Origin: Paenibacillus sp. AN1007
GTDB lineage: Bacteria > Bacillota > Bacilli > Paenibacillales > Paenibacillaceae
DNA length: 64,000 nt
Direction of reading: 5' to 3'
NCBI RefSeq assembly: GCF_040702995.1
Contig: NZ_CP159992.1
Span: 3,497,501-3,561,500, forward strand
The notes below the pieces were generated by a model. That model worked only from the letters and a program-made list of their open reading frames with translations. It had not been told where the DNA came from and searched no databases. The stretch's first letter is position 1. Every line of letters begins with the position of its first letter. The position numbers and the translations under genes are program-made. Below are positions 35,094 through 42,908 of this stretch, in pieces.

Positions 35094-36944
35094 TCATCCC
35101 TCATTAGGTTGGTCAAACAGCGAAACAAGTTCAATTCCCTCCGCAGAAATACGCACCAGGCCAATATCGGACAAACGAAGTTCTGGAATAACCACCAGTG
35201 CGAGCAGCGACAAGGTCATAAAGGCGTTGTTCAACGTACAACCTGCGGATTGCAGCGCTTCGCTGACTGCCGCAGATTGGGCCGCAACGACTTCAAAAGG
35301 TTCCACCGACATCAGCCCGGCTATCCGAAGCGGGAATTCCGTAACCCCCTTATCCGTAACAACGGCTACGCCGCCCTGCATACGAATAACACGATTACCA
35401 GCCTCCGCCATAAGTGCATCATCATTGCCGATAATCAGCAGGTTATGGCTGTCGTGAGCAACAGTCATCGCAATGGCTGCCGGTGAGGTGAACCCGATCC
35501 CGCCAACCAGTGCCACCGCACGATTTCCCGTTTGTTTATGACGCTCCAGCACGGCAATTTTGCATACTTCACCTGCCGCAGGTAGAACCACCCTGCCGCC
35601 CTGCACATTCACCTGCACTCGTTTCTCCTTCGTCTCAACGTGATTCTCCGTCACATCAATGATGCGCGCGCCTATGGCTCCATCTGTAATAGGTGCAGCC
35701 AGTTCCAGATCCTGCGGCTGGATGTTAGCTTCCAGCTTTACCGTATTCAGAGCCTCTTCAGGATAAGTAAACGTGTCCCAAACGGCTGTCATTTTTCCAT
35801 TCTCGGCGACCACCTGTCCCGCCGCAATCGTCATCTCTACACGTACGTCTGCAAGGCGTCCGTCTAACAGAATAATATCAGCAAAGCTGCCGGGAATAAC
35901 TGCACCTATATCTCGTGACACACCAAAACGTTCCGCCGTATTAATCGTAGCCATCTGGAATGCGGTTACCGGTTTCACGCCCTGCGAGATCGCCAATCGG
36001 ACCACAAAGTCCATATGGCCTTCCTTCAGCAAAGATTCCGAGCTGCGGTCATCTGTCACCAGCATCATCCGGCGGGTATCCAGCCCAAGCTCTGTGCAGG
36101 CTTTGATTGTCTCCGCTACATCATGCCAGGCTGAGCCTTGGCGCATCTTCGCATACATGCCAAGCCGCAGCCGTTCCACCACATCTTCTTTAGTCACACA
36201 TTCATGATCTCCAGTGACACCGCTCGCCGCATATGCAGGCAGACGCCAGTCATCCGATGCCCAAGTAAAATGTCCATCTGCCACTTTCCCCGCGCGAAGC
36301 GTCGCTTGAATCTCTCCGATCATCGTTTCATCTCCGTATACCACTCCCGGGAAGTTCATCACTTCGCCCAGACCAATCATGTCCGGTCCCCATGAAAGTG
36401 CCTCCGCGACTTCTTTGGGACCAATATAAGCTCCTGTCGTCTCCAGACCCGGGTGGGTGGAAGGCACACACGACGCCACCTGCATATAGGCAGCCATAGG
36501 CGTCGTGCGAGCTTCATCCAGCATAAGCCGCAGTCCTGGAAGTCCAAGCACATTCGAAATTTCATGCGGATCAAAGAATCCACCTGTCGTTCCGGATGGC
36601 AGTACAGCTCTTGCGAACTCCGACACCTTCATCTGCGTGCTCTCGATATGACAATGACCATCAAGCAATCCCGGCGCTATATACTTCCCTTGGGCCTCGA
36701 TAATCCGGGTGTGTTCTCCGATGGTATGGCTCACGTCTCTGCCGACATATGCAATTCGTGACCCCTGCACGGCTACAGACATATCCGGCAAAATTTCGCC
36801 CGATATCACGTTCACCAGTGTCCCGCCCCGAATCACCAAAGTTGCCTTCATATCTCCCCGGGCTGTAGCGACCAGATCGGGAACGCAATCGGCCAAATGC
36901 GGCCGTTCAAAAGCTGTTTTGTTCAAATTAACTGCCTCCTCCAT
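35094..36944 (-). CDS. adeC: Adenine deaminase
   Basis: The product is 616 residues. It converts adenine to hypoxanthine and ammonia in purine salvage. It is an amidohydrolase-superfamily protein with the metal motif LLDGHCHIEST (HxH), PSGTTGGFFDPHEISNV, GDHECVTKEDV and the active-site Asp pair in LVTDDRSSES, followed by the MATINTAERFGV block. The C-terminal AdeC domain is complete. The start is ATG with AGGTGA upstream. A strong promoter and a leader containing a very short frame precede it. The IS200 element lies just beyond its terminator. Confidence 0.93.
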   Translation of the reverse strand: MEEAVNLNKTAFERPHLADCVPDLVATARGDMKATLVIRGGTLVNVISGEILPDMSVAVQGSRIAYVGRDVSHTIGEHTRIIEAQGKYIAPGLLDGHCHIESTQMKVSEFARAVLPSGTTGGFFDPHEISNVLGLPGLRLMLDEARTTPMAAYMQVASCVPSTHPGLETTGAYIGPKEVAEALSWGPDMIGLGEVMNFPGVVYGDETMIGEIQATLRAGKVADGHFTWASDDWRLPAYAASGVTGDHECVTKEDVVERLRLGMYAKMRQGSAWHDVAETIKACTELGLDTRRMMLVTDDRSSESLLKEGHMDFVVRLAISQGVKPVTAFQMATINTAERFGVSRDIGAVIPGSFADIILLDGRLADVRVEMTIAAGQVVAENGKMTAVWDTFTYPEEALNTVKLEANIQPQDLELAAPITDGAIGARIIDVTENHVETKEKRVQVNVQGGRVVLPAAGEVCKIAVLERHKQTGNRAVALVGGIGFTSPAAIAMTVAHDSHNLLIIGNDDALMAEAGNRVIRMQGGVAVVTDKGVTEFPLRIAGLMSVEPFEVVAAQSAAVSEALQSAGCTLNNAFMTLSLLALVVIPELRLSDIGLVRISAEGIELVSLFDQPNEG

Positions 36945-36966
36945 AGAGTCACCTGTTTTTCTCTCT

Positions 36967-36990
36967 TCAGATTTTTTGTTTCTCCTTCAT
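36967..36990 (-). other. Possible 7-codon leader ORF upstream of adeC
   Basis: ATG AAG GAG AAA CAA AAA ATC TGA (MKEKQKI) lies in the adeC leader with GGAG six bases before the ATG. The GGAGCGTTACAT unit containing this site is duplicated 25 bases upstream, where ATT replaces the ATG. Translation is not proven. Confidence 0.35.
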
Positions 36991-37025
36991 GTAACGCTCC
37001 TAAAAAACAGATAATGTAACGCTCC
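36989..37025 (-). repeat. Direct repeat in the adeC leader
   Basis: Two copies of ATGTAACGCTCC followed by an A-rich run, with a period of 25 bases (36989 and 37014). On the transcript strand each reads GGAGCGTTACAT. Confidence 0.6.
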
Positions 37026-37044
37026 AAAAAATTAGATTGTTACG

Positions 37045-37073
37045 ATTATATGAGTCTGAGCTTCACGTGTAAA
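37045..37073 (-). promoter_or_regulatory. Near-consensus sigma-A promoter of adeC
   Basis: On the minus strand TTTACA, 17 bases, TATAAT. It would start a transcript with a leader of about 95 bases before the adeC ATG. No purine riboswitch was recognised in that leader. Confidence 0.7.
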
Positions 37074-37189
37074 GAAAAATCACATTGATTGTATATGAAG
37101 ACAATGAAATCAACCTGTTTTATCAATATTGACTAATTTGTGTATGCTTATTTCACAAACAGCTATATAAGACTTTTCTCTCTACAGCA

Positions 37190-37232
37190 TGCACAAAAAA
37201 TAAGCCAGTCAGAAGTTTGAATTCTGACTGGC
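37190..37232 (-). terminator. Rho-independent terminator of helD
   Basis: GCCAGTCAGAA-TTCAAAC-TTCTGACTGGC followed by TTATTTTTTG on the minus strand. The 11-bp stem is perfect. Confidence 0.9.
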
Positions 37233-37244
37233 CATACAGCAGGC

Positions 37245-39620
37245 TTATTCCACGTGAGAGGCAGGTATGCTGCTCATCTCATACCACTCTCCTGATTGTG
37301 AAGTAATAAACGGACTTGGTGCACCCAAAGAGTACACATGCAGCAGATGCATCGCCCGGGTACAGGCCGTATAGAACAGTTTGCGCTCCTGCTCACGGGA
37401 GTACGTCTGAGCTGACCCGTTATAGATCAAAACGGCATCAAACTCTACACCTTTAGCCAAATAGGCCGGAATAACATGAACGCCCTGTTCAAAAGCAAGT
37501 GTCGTTTTTTTGATAAGTTTGGGAGCGGTTTTCAGCTTTTGACTCAGCACGGCATGTACCTCTCTGCTCTCCTCAGCCGTCTTGCAGATTACCGCTGCAG
37601 ACTCGTATCCCTCTTCAATCAGATGATTGAGATCGGCGGTGATTTGGTCGAAATGCTGTTCCAGATCTGCGGTCACGATAACTTGGGGTTTCTCTCCATT
37701 TCGGTTGAACGGGATAATCTTCTCTCCACTCGGAACCATGCCGCGCGTAAACTCAACAATCTCCATCGTAGAGCGATAACTGCGCGTCAGTTCAATCACC
37801 TCGGTATTTTCCGGTCCATACAGATCACTTAACGGTCCGGTCCCGCTGAGAACAGAGGAATGCGCATAAATCGCCTGATTAAAATCACCAAGTGCCGTAA
37901 TCTTCGCGTGTGGGAACAACCTCTTCATAAAGGCCAGCTGAAATGCAGAATAATCCTGCGCTTCATCGATAATGACATGACGGATGCTTGAATTAATATG
38001 GAAGCCCAGCAGCAGTTCGCGCAGATACAGATACGGTGTAATATCCTCATAGGCCAGCTCTTGAAGCTTTAGTCTGCGCAGCGTCATCGTCGAGATTTCT
38101 TCCCAATGCGCAGGCAGGGGCTCTCTGTCCAGCAGACGAACCATCTGCGTCTGATCTTCGAACAGGTTCGCGTACAACTGGCGGATATCCACAAACCGCA
38201 GGGATTTGATCCATTTACGCAAAGGCTTGAGGCGGTCACTGACCACCATCCGGGCCAAAATCTCTCTTTCCTGCTGGAAATCGTCAAACGTATGTGATTT
38301 CCCTTTTTGTTTGCGTTTTAACCGTTGGTACGCACGCTGTAGATCCTCGGGTTCCATCAGATCCAGCTGCTGGTCGACCCAAGGTGCGTTAAGTTCGCCT
38401 TTACCAAATGCGGACAGCTCCTTCAGCAGCCAATCCCGCAGCATTTCGAGTCGGCTCACCAGTTTGACAGATGATCCGAAACTGTAGAATTTCTCCGCCA
38501 TCGCTTCCGCATCCACAATGGCCTTCCCCTGAAAGCGTACCGGCTTGAACTTCATGCCGCCGGAAAGCATGTTTTCCTTGTAGCGGGTAATAACCTTCAG
38601 AAAGGATGCAGAAGACTTGAATCGTATGCTGGACATACGCGCATCGTAACCAGGTTCTTCGGTCCCTGTCAGCACATATTCGAGCTGGATAAAGGGGTCC
38701 TCAAGCTGGTATTCTCGTCCCAATCGACGTTCCAGATATTCCTGAAACGTCGTCTGCAGCATATTCTCTTCCCCAAGCTCGGGCAGTACCGTCGACACGT
38801 AGCTGTTAAACATCGGATTCGGTGAAAAAAGAACCATCTGATCCGCCTGCAGATGCTCGCGGTATTTATAGAGAAGATAAGCCACCCGCTGGAGAGCGGC
38901 AGAGGTTTTGCCGCTGCCAGCCGCGCCCTGCACAATCAGCATCCGTGTCCGGTCATTACGGATAATGCGATTCTGCTCCTTCTGAATGGTTGCCACAATA
39001 CTTTTCATCTGTGCATCAGACGTACGGCTTAGCACAGCCTGCAGCAGCTGATCTCCAATCGTTACTCCTGTATCAAACATAAAACGGATACGGCCATCCC
39101 GAATGACGAACTGACGTTTCATCTCGATCTCGCCGCTGATTTCACCACTTGGTGTACGATAGGAGATGGGTCCTGGCGCACCGTCATAATAGAGGTTGGA
39201 GATGGGTGCGCGCCAGTCGTAGATCAGAAAGGACTCCTCTTTCTCATCCAGCAAGGACGCAATGCCCAGATAGATGCGTTCTGCATCGGGATACCCGTCC
39301 TCCTTAAAATCGATGCGGCCAAAATATGGCGAATGATGCAGTCGTTTCATTTTATCCAGAGCCGCGGCTGTATTCAGATGACTTCGTTCGCGGTCGGACA
39401 GCACCTGCGACTGCTGCCGCATACTCGTTGATGTCTCCCCGACATCATCTGCTTCACTGAAGTTCATCGTAACCTCATCCCAGAACTCTTTTCTCATCTC
39501 CACAACTTCGCCCCGGAAGGACCCTACTTCTTGTTCCAGTTCGGCGATTTTGCGCTCAATCTGATCCGTAACGGTATTAACCCGCTCCTGTTCCTTGTTC
39601 CACTGCTGATCTGTACTCAT
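37245..39620 (-). CDS. helD: RNA polymerase recycling motor HelD (UvrD-like ATPase)
   Basis: The product is about 791 residues. An N-terminal coiled coil (roughly 1-60: KEQERVNTVTDQIERKIAEL) inserts into the RNA polymerase channel in Firmicute HelD. A superfamily 1 ATPase follows: Walker A GAAGSGKTSAALQR near residue 230, Walker B-type IIDEAQDYSAFQ near 550, motif IV LTRSYRSTMEI, and C-terminal motif LFYTACTRAMHLLHVY. HelD frees stalled RNA polymerase from DNA or nucleic acid remnants. The start is placed at the ATG at 39620, with GAGGGG upstream; the frame opens 13 codons earlier. The gene has its own terminator. Confidence 0.88.
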   Translation of the reverse strand: MSTDQQWNKEQERVNTVTDQIERKIAELEQEVGSFRGEVVEMRKEFWDEVTMNFSEADDVGETSTSMRQQSQVLSDRERSHLNTAAALDKMKRLHHSPYFGRIDFKEDGYPDAERIYLGIASLLDEKEESFLIYDWRAPISNLYYDGAPGPISYRTPSGEISGEIEMKRQFVIRDGRIRFMFDTGVTIGDQLLQAVLSRTSDAQMKSIVATIQKEQNRIIRNDRTRMLIVQGAAGSGKTSAALQRVAYLLYKYREHLQADQMVLFSPNPMFNSYVSTVLPELGEENMLQTTFQEYLERRLGREYQLEDPFIQLEYVLTGTEEPGYDARMSSIRFKSSASFLKVITRYKENMLSGGMKFKPVRFQGKAIVDAEAMAEKFYSFGSSVKLVSRLEMLRDWLLKELSAFGKGELNAPWVDQQLDLMEPEDLQRAYQRLKRKQKGKSHTFDDFQQEREILARMVVSDRLKPLRKWIKSLRFVDIRQLYANLFEDQTQMVRLLDREPLPAHWEEISTMTLRRLKLQELAYEDITPYLYLRELLLGFHINSSIRHVIIDEAQDYSAFQLAFMKRLFPHAKITALGDFNQAIYAHSSVLSGTGPLSDLYGPENTEVIELTRSYRSTMEIVEFTRGMVPSGEKIIPFNRNGEKPQVIVTADLEQHFDQITADLNHLIEEGYESAAVICKTAEESREVHAVLSQKLKTAPKLIKKTTLAFEQGVHVIPAYLAKGVEFDAVLIYNGSAQTYSREQERKLFYTACTRAMHLLHVYSLGAPSPFITSQSGEWYEMSSIPASHVE

Positions 39621-39666
39621 ATGCTGTGTGCCCCTCTTTCCCCGGATTGTGTCCTCCAATATCCAT

Positions 39667-39696
39667 TTGACAAGCCCGAAAAGGCAATGGTATAAT
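39667..39696 (+). promoter_or_regulatory. Consensus promoter facing a region without an annotated-size gene
   Basis: TTGACA, 18 bases, TATAAT: both hexamers are perfect. It points right, away from helD, into 270 bases that hold only the 39-codon frame starting at 39723. The expected transcription start is near 39703. Confidence 0.65.
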
Positions 39697-39722
39697 TATT
39701 AGAAAGTAAACATTTTAATTTC

Positions 39723-39842
39723 ATGTTAATTAATCCTAATTTTAAGAAAACCATTTTATATTCTACCAGTGACAGCGTCCCGATGCAAGCGGAGACGTTA
39801 TTTGTTGTTTCCCCTAATGCTGCTTCTCTTGAAAAAACATAA
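39723..39842 (+). CDS. Possible 39-residue small protein downstream of a consensus promoter
   Basis: An ATG about 20 bases after the predicted transcription start opens a 39-codon frame ending in TAA. The peptide starts MLINPNFKKTILYSTSD and ends SPNAASLEKT. It has no membrane segment, signal peptide or known motif. No convincing Shine-Dalgarno sequence lies in the short leader, which weakens the case; the transcript could instead be a small RNA. Upstream is helD (divergent) and downstream is a convergent FMN-fold gene. Confidence 0.35.
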   Translation: MLINPNFKKTILYSTSDSVPMQAETLFVVSPNAASLEKT

Positions 39843-39969
39843 GCTGTAATACCAATTACTAATGATGTGCACAAAATATCCCCATGACTGATCAATCTTC
39901 TGCCCTCTCCGGTTCTCCGCAGCGCATGAGTTCAGCTAATGCAGTATTACCCCTTTTTTCAATTTCCCG

Positions 39970-40431
39970 CTACTTCTTCAGATCCTCAATTGCTGCAGCC
40001 CAGCGTGCCAATGCTCCGTTTGTATCCTTCAATTGAAATGTAATACCTGACGTAATTTCCGCATAGGGTGCCTGATCGACACGAATATGAAGGATATTAC
40101 ATTCGTACCGATCCCGCGGGTGAACAGCGTCTGCTAACTCCGGCAGCAGACGGACCTCCAGCCGAACATGCAGTAAACGCTGTCCATGCACTGCAATTAA
40201 CGCAGCCTTGCCCGTTTCCATCATGTTCATACTTGTCTGCGTACCCTGCCAGAGTGCCAATCGAAGGCGGCTCGGGCTCATGGCAACCACTTCGCCCATG
40301 CTGACCATGGCCAGATGCGGCCACTGCCCATCCGTTACCGTCAGCAGCTGCATCGCCTCATGCTGCTTGCTCTCCAGATTGCTTCCACTAAACCATTCCA
40401 ACAGCGCTGCATCCAGCTGATCCATCTCCAT
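39970..40431 (-). CDS. Pyridoxamine 5'-phosphate oxidase-like (FMN-binding split barrel) protein
   Basis: The product is 153 residues. The split-barrel pattern is visible: TVTDGQWPHLAMVSMGEVVA, RLRLALWQGTQTSMNM, KAALIAVHGQRLLHVRLEV. Such proteins bind FMN, F420 or heme, and most lack PdxH activity. The conserved PdxH substrate residues are not evident, so no reaction is assigned. ATG start with GAGGG upstream. It probably forms a single-gene unit on the minus strand. Confidence 0.7.
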   Translation of the reverse strand: MEMDQLDAALLEWFSGSNLESKQHEAMQLLTVTDGQWPHLAMVSMGEVVAMSPSRLRLALWQGTQTSMNMMETGKAALIAVHGQRLLHVRLEVRLLPELADAVHPRDRYECNILHIRVDQAPYAEITSGITFQLKDTNGALARWAAAIEDLKK

Positions 40432-40516
40432 CTCTTCTATCCCTCAATTCATTCAGAATTCAGTATCATTGTCATTCAGCATTGTGAAAATACATCATCG
40501 AGTCAAATATACGAAC

Positions 40517-40540
40517 AGCCCGGACGCTGCTGTCCGGGCT
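40517..40540 (-). terminator. Terminator-like hairpin downstream of the ArAE gene
   Basis: AGCCCGGAC-GCTGCT-GTCCGGGCT, a perfect 9-bp stem. The T-tract on the minus strand is weak (GTTCGTATATTT). Confidence 0.6.
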
Positions 40541-40573
40541 TGGTTGTTCCTCTATTGTAGCTGATTTCAGAAG

Positions 40574-41641
40574 CTAAGGCCATTTGAGCCAGTTTAAAAT
40601 ATTGTCCTGGGACTCTTTGTCCTCACTCGAAGTGTGTACATGGTCTGCAAGCCGGTTCAGCCGTTCGAGCTGATAACCGTAATCGTATATTGCCGCGGCT
40701 ACAATGGATAACCTTAACATGCCGTCCTTGTCAATATCAAACTGGGTAATGGCCTGTTCCATGAAAAAGTCATTTTCCGTTACAAACTGCGCAGCCTCTT
40801 CGCCATTCGGTTTTAACTTGTCTTCGAATTTGAGCAGTGCATGTTCATGAAACTTGATGACCCGTTCCAGATGGGTGTCAAAGAACATATCCATGTCCGG
40901 TGTCCGCTGTGCCTGAAAGTAATGACGTTCGACTGAATCCAGTACATCGTACCCCTTTTGCAGACTTAACAGCATCTGCTTATATACGACCATCTGACGG
41001 GTTTCACTGAATTTGGCACGTTTCATCTTCTTCTGCTCTTCTTCAAACAGGTGGTATTTGTCAGATAGAGACTTGATGGACCCGCCAAGATTGTTCTTCT
41101 CTTCCCGGAAAACAACCTCTTTAATCTCATCCGAGATCGACGTGCGGAGCAGCAGCGACATGCCGTTGAACACACTCTGGATCTGCTTCACGAACTGTAC
41201 TTTGGGCTTGGGAGGAAACACAGAGATGTTGATCAGGAAAGCGGATATGATGCCTACAAGTGTAAGCAGGAAACGGTTAAGCGCAAAATGCCAATCCCCT
41301 GAAGCTTCCATAATCGATACCACCGTGACCAGTGTCAGACCCACCGTCTCACCCATATTTAATTTAAGACAGATCATAATAACCAGCACAATAATCAAGC
41401 CTACCGCGATGGGTTCATTGGACAATACCATGCCGCCCAGCAAAGCTACAATCGCGCCAAGCGTGGTCGTCTGCAGCTGATCGAGGAAATACTTCCAAGA
41501 ACGATAGATGGAAGGCTGCATGGCAAATATCGCTGCGATGGCAGCAGGCACAGGAGATTGCGGATTCAAGAACAGACTGCTCAGATATAAAGCCAGCGTG
41601 ACCGCTATACCTGTCTTAAGAACACGTGCTCCAAATGACAC
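40574..41641 (-). CDS. Aromatic acid exporter family (ArAE/FUSC, YqjA-like) membrane protein
   Basis: The product is 355 residues. The N-terminal half (about 1-150) has five or six membrane segments and starts with the family block GARVLKTGIAVTLALYLSSLF and the later IFAMQPSIYRSWKY. The C-terminal half (about 160-350) is a soluble helical domain of the DUF939 type. It resembles B. subtilis YqjA/YgaE-like proteins. Export of aromatic acids is only a family-level guess. The start is GTG, with AAGGAGG upstream. Confidence 0.8.
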   Translation of the reverse strand: MSFGARVLKTGIAVTLALYLSSLFLNPQSPVPAAIAAIFAMQPSIYRSWKYFLDQLQTTTLGAIVALLGGMVLSNEPIAVGLIIVLVIMICLKLNMGETVGLTLVTVVSIMEASGDWHFALNRFLLTLVGIISAFLINISVFPPKPKVQFVKQIQSVFNGMSLLLRTSISDEIKEVVFREEKNNLGGSIKSLSDKYHLFEEEQKKMKRAKFSETRQMVVYKQMLLSLQKGYDVLDSVERHYFQAQRTPDMDMFFDTHLERVIKFHEHALLKFEDKLKPNGEEAAQFVTENDFFMEQAITQFDIDKDGMLRLSIVAAAIYDYGYQLERLNRLADHVHTSSEDKESQDNILNWLKWP

Positions 41642-41977
41642 GGCATCTCCCTCCTTTTATGCGACCTGTTCGTTTACCTTTGATGATAATCATGTTCATT
41701 ATTACCCCATATTTCTTTTTTTACCTGAATGAGTTCAGGAGAACGATTCATTGTACCATGAGAGCTTACGCCTTTGCTATCCCAGTTCCAAGATCCCACC
41801 CATATGCAGACAAATCTTGGGCCTAGGCCCATCTTCGCTGCTGCTCAAAAGCAGTAAGCGATTCAGTATTCGACATCTGCGGTATGTACAGCGGTTCTAA
41901 AAAAGCACCCCGCCCCGGTACAGGGGCGAAATGCTCCAAAATGATTTTAATTCAGGGATATTACGGAATACCGCGGT
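41642..41977. other. 336-base spacer with a palindrome
   Basis: The region between the ArAE gene and the HD hydrolase holds no gene. TGGGCCTAGGCCCA at 41818-41831 is a perfect 14-bp palindrome, and CCAAGAT (41788) pairs with ATCTTGG (41814), so the stretch 41788-41831 can fold or bind a dimeric protein. The terminator of the HD gene lies at its right end. Confidence 0.5.
41896..41936 (-). terminator. Terminator of the HD hydrolase / malic enzyme operon
   Basis: On the minus strand AGCATTTCGCCCC-TGTACC-GGGGCGGGGTGCT followed by TTTTTT. The 13-bp stem has three G-U pairs. Confidence 0.85.
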
Positions 41978-42727
41978 CTAACCATCCACGCTTTCCCATT
42001 CCCTCTTGAACTGCTCCACAAACTGCACCATATAATCATGACGCTGCTGAGCGAGCTGTTTGCCATAGGAAGTATTCATCAGATCTTTAAGTTTGAATAG
42101 CTTTTCGTAAAAATGATTGATCGTTGTGCTGCGCCCATTCCGATATTCCTCACGGGTCATCTGCTCCCGCGGCGGTAAGGAAGGATCATACATTTCACGC
42201 CCACGGGCCCCCGAAAATGCAAATGTACGGGCAATGCCGATGGCTCCCAGCGCATCCAGCCGATCCGCATCCTGCACCACCTGAGCTTCCAGCGAGCAAA
42301 CTGCAGCACGTTGGCCGCCAGCATAGGAGATCGTGCTGATAATGTTCACTACCGCTTCCCGCATTTCAGGCGCCAGCGGCTGGGTATCCAGCCAGGCATG
42401 CAGCTTAGCCATACCGGCCTCCAGACTGTCATTCAGCTTCTCATCCGGCACGTCATGCAGCAGTGCAGCCAGTTCACAGATGAACAGGTCTGCGCCCATC
42501 TGATGAGCCAAGCGGACCGCTAGAGCAGTGACACGTTCAATATGGGACCAGTCATGCCCGTCGGAATGCCGGGATGCTTCTTGCTGCACAAAGGCACGAG
42601 CGGCGCATAGAACAGCTTCGTGAGTCGTGCTGCCGTCCCGGTTCACCTGCTCTTGTTCAGCTGGCGGGCCGTCAGCAGCTTGTGTGCCTTCGGCTTCCAT
42701 AGATCGACGCGATGATTCCGATGACAT
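41978..42727 (-). CDS. HD-domain metal-dependent phosphohydrolase
   Basis: The product is 249 residues. The HD pattern is complete: HDWSHIERV (first His), LAALLHDVPDEKLND (HD pair) and VQDADRLDALGAIGIARTF (last Asp). It resembles E. coli YedJ-type HD hydrolases, which act on nucleotides; the substrate is not known. The first 35 residues are polar and variable. The ATG overlaps the TGA of the restored malic enzyme frame (TGATG), which indicates translational coupling to that gene. GGAG lies 7 bases upstream. Confidence 0.85.
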   Translation of the reverse strand: MSSESSRRSMEAEGTQAADGPPAEQEQVNRDGSTTHEAVLCAARAFVQQEASRHSDGHDWSHIERVTALAVRLAHQMGADLFICELAALLHDVPDEKLNDSLEAGMAKLHAWLDTQPLAPEMREAVVNIISTISYAGGQRAAVCSLEAQVVQDADRLDALGAIGIARTFAFSGARGREMYDPSLPPREQMTREEYRNGRSTTINHFYEKLFKLKDLMNTSYGKQLAQQRHDYMVQFVEQFKREWESVDG

Positions 42728-42908
42728 CAGGACTCTCCGCCTTCACGTGGTTGTTCACGCGGTATACGTCTCGCCACACCTGTCCGGACTGCTGCTTCAA
42801 TGACACGACTGCGCATTGATTTGACCACCTTATCGTTAAACACACTCGGGATAATGTAATAACGTGTACGCTCTTCATCCGAGATAGACGAGGCTATTGC
42901 CTGGGCTG
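42727..42908 (-). pseudogene. Out-of-frame C-terminal tail of the malic enzyme
   Basis: Removing one G from the GG at 42909-42910 (minus-strand GGCAGG) lets the malic enzyme continue as LAAAQAIASSISDEERTRYYI and on through IIPSVFN and VIEAAVRTGVARRIP to a TGA at 42727. That is the expected conserved malic enzyme C-terminus of about 60 residues. In the sequence as given it lies in another frame and is not translated. Confidence 0.8.

Noticed and set aside
36945..37044. Purine riboswitch upstream of adeC
   Set aside because: The conserved loop sequences and three-way junction of the purine aptamer are not present.
39617..39895. A 92-codon minus-strand frame upstream of helD
   Set aside because: It runs into the helD start in another frame, has no ribosome site and is not protein-like in composition.
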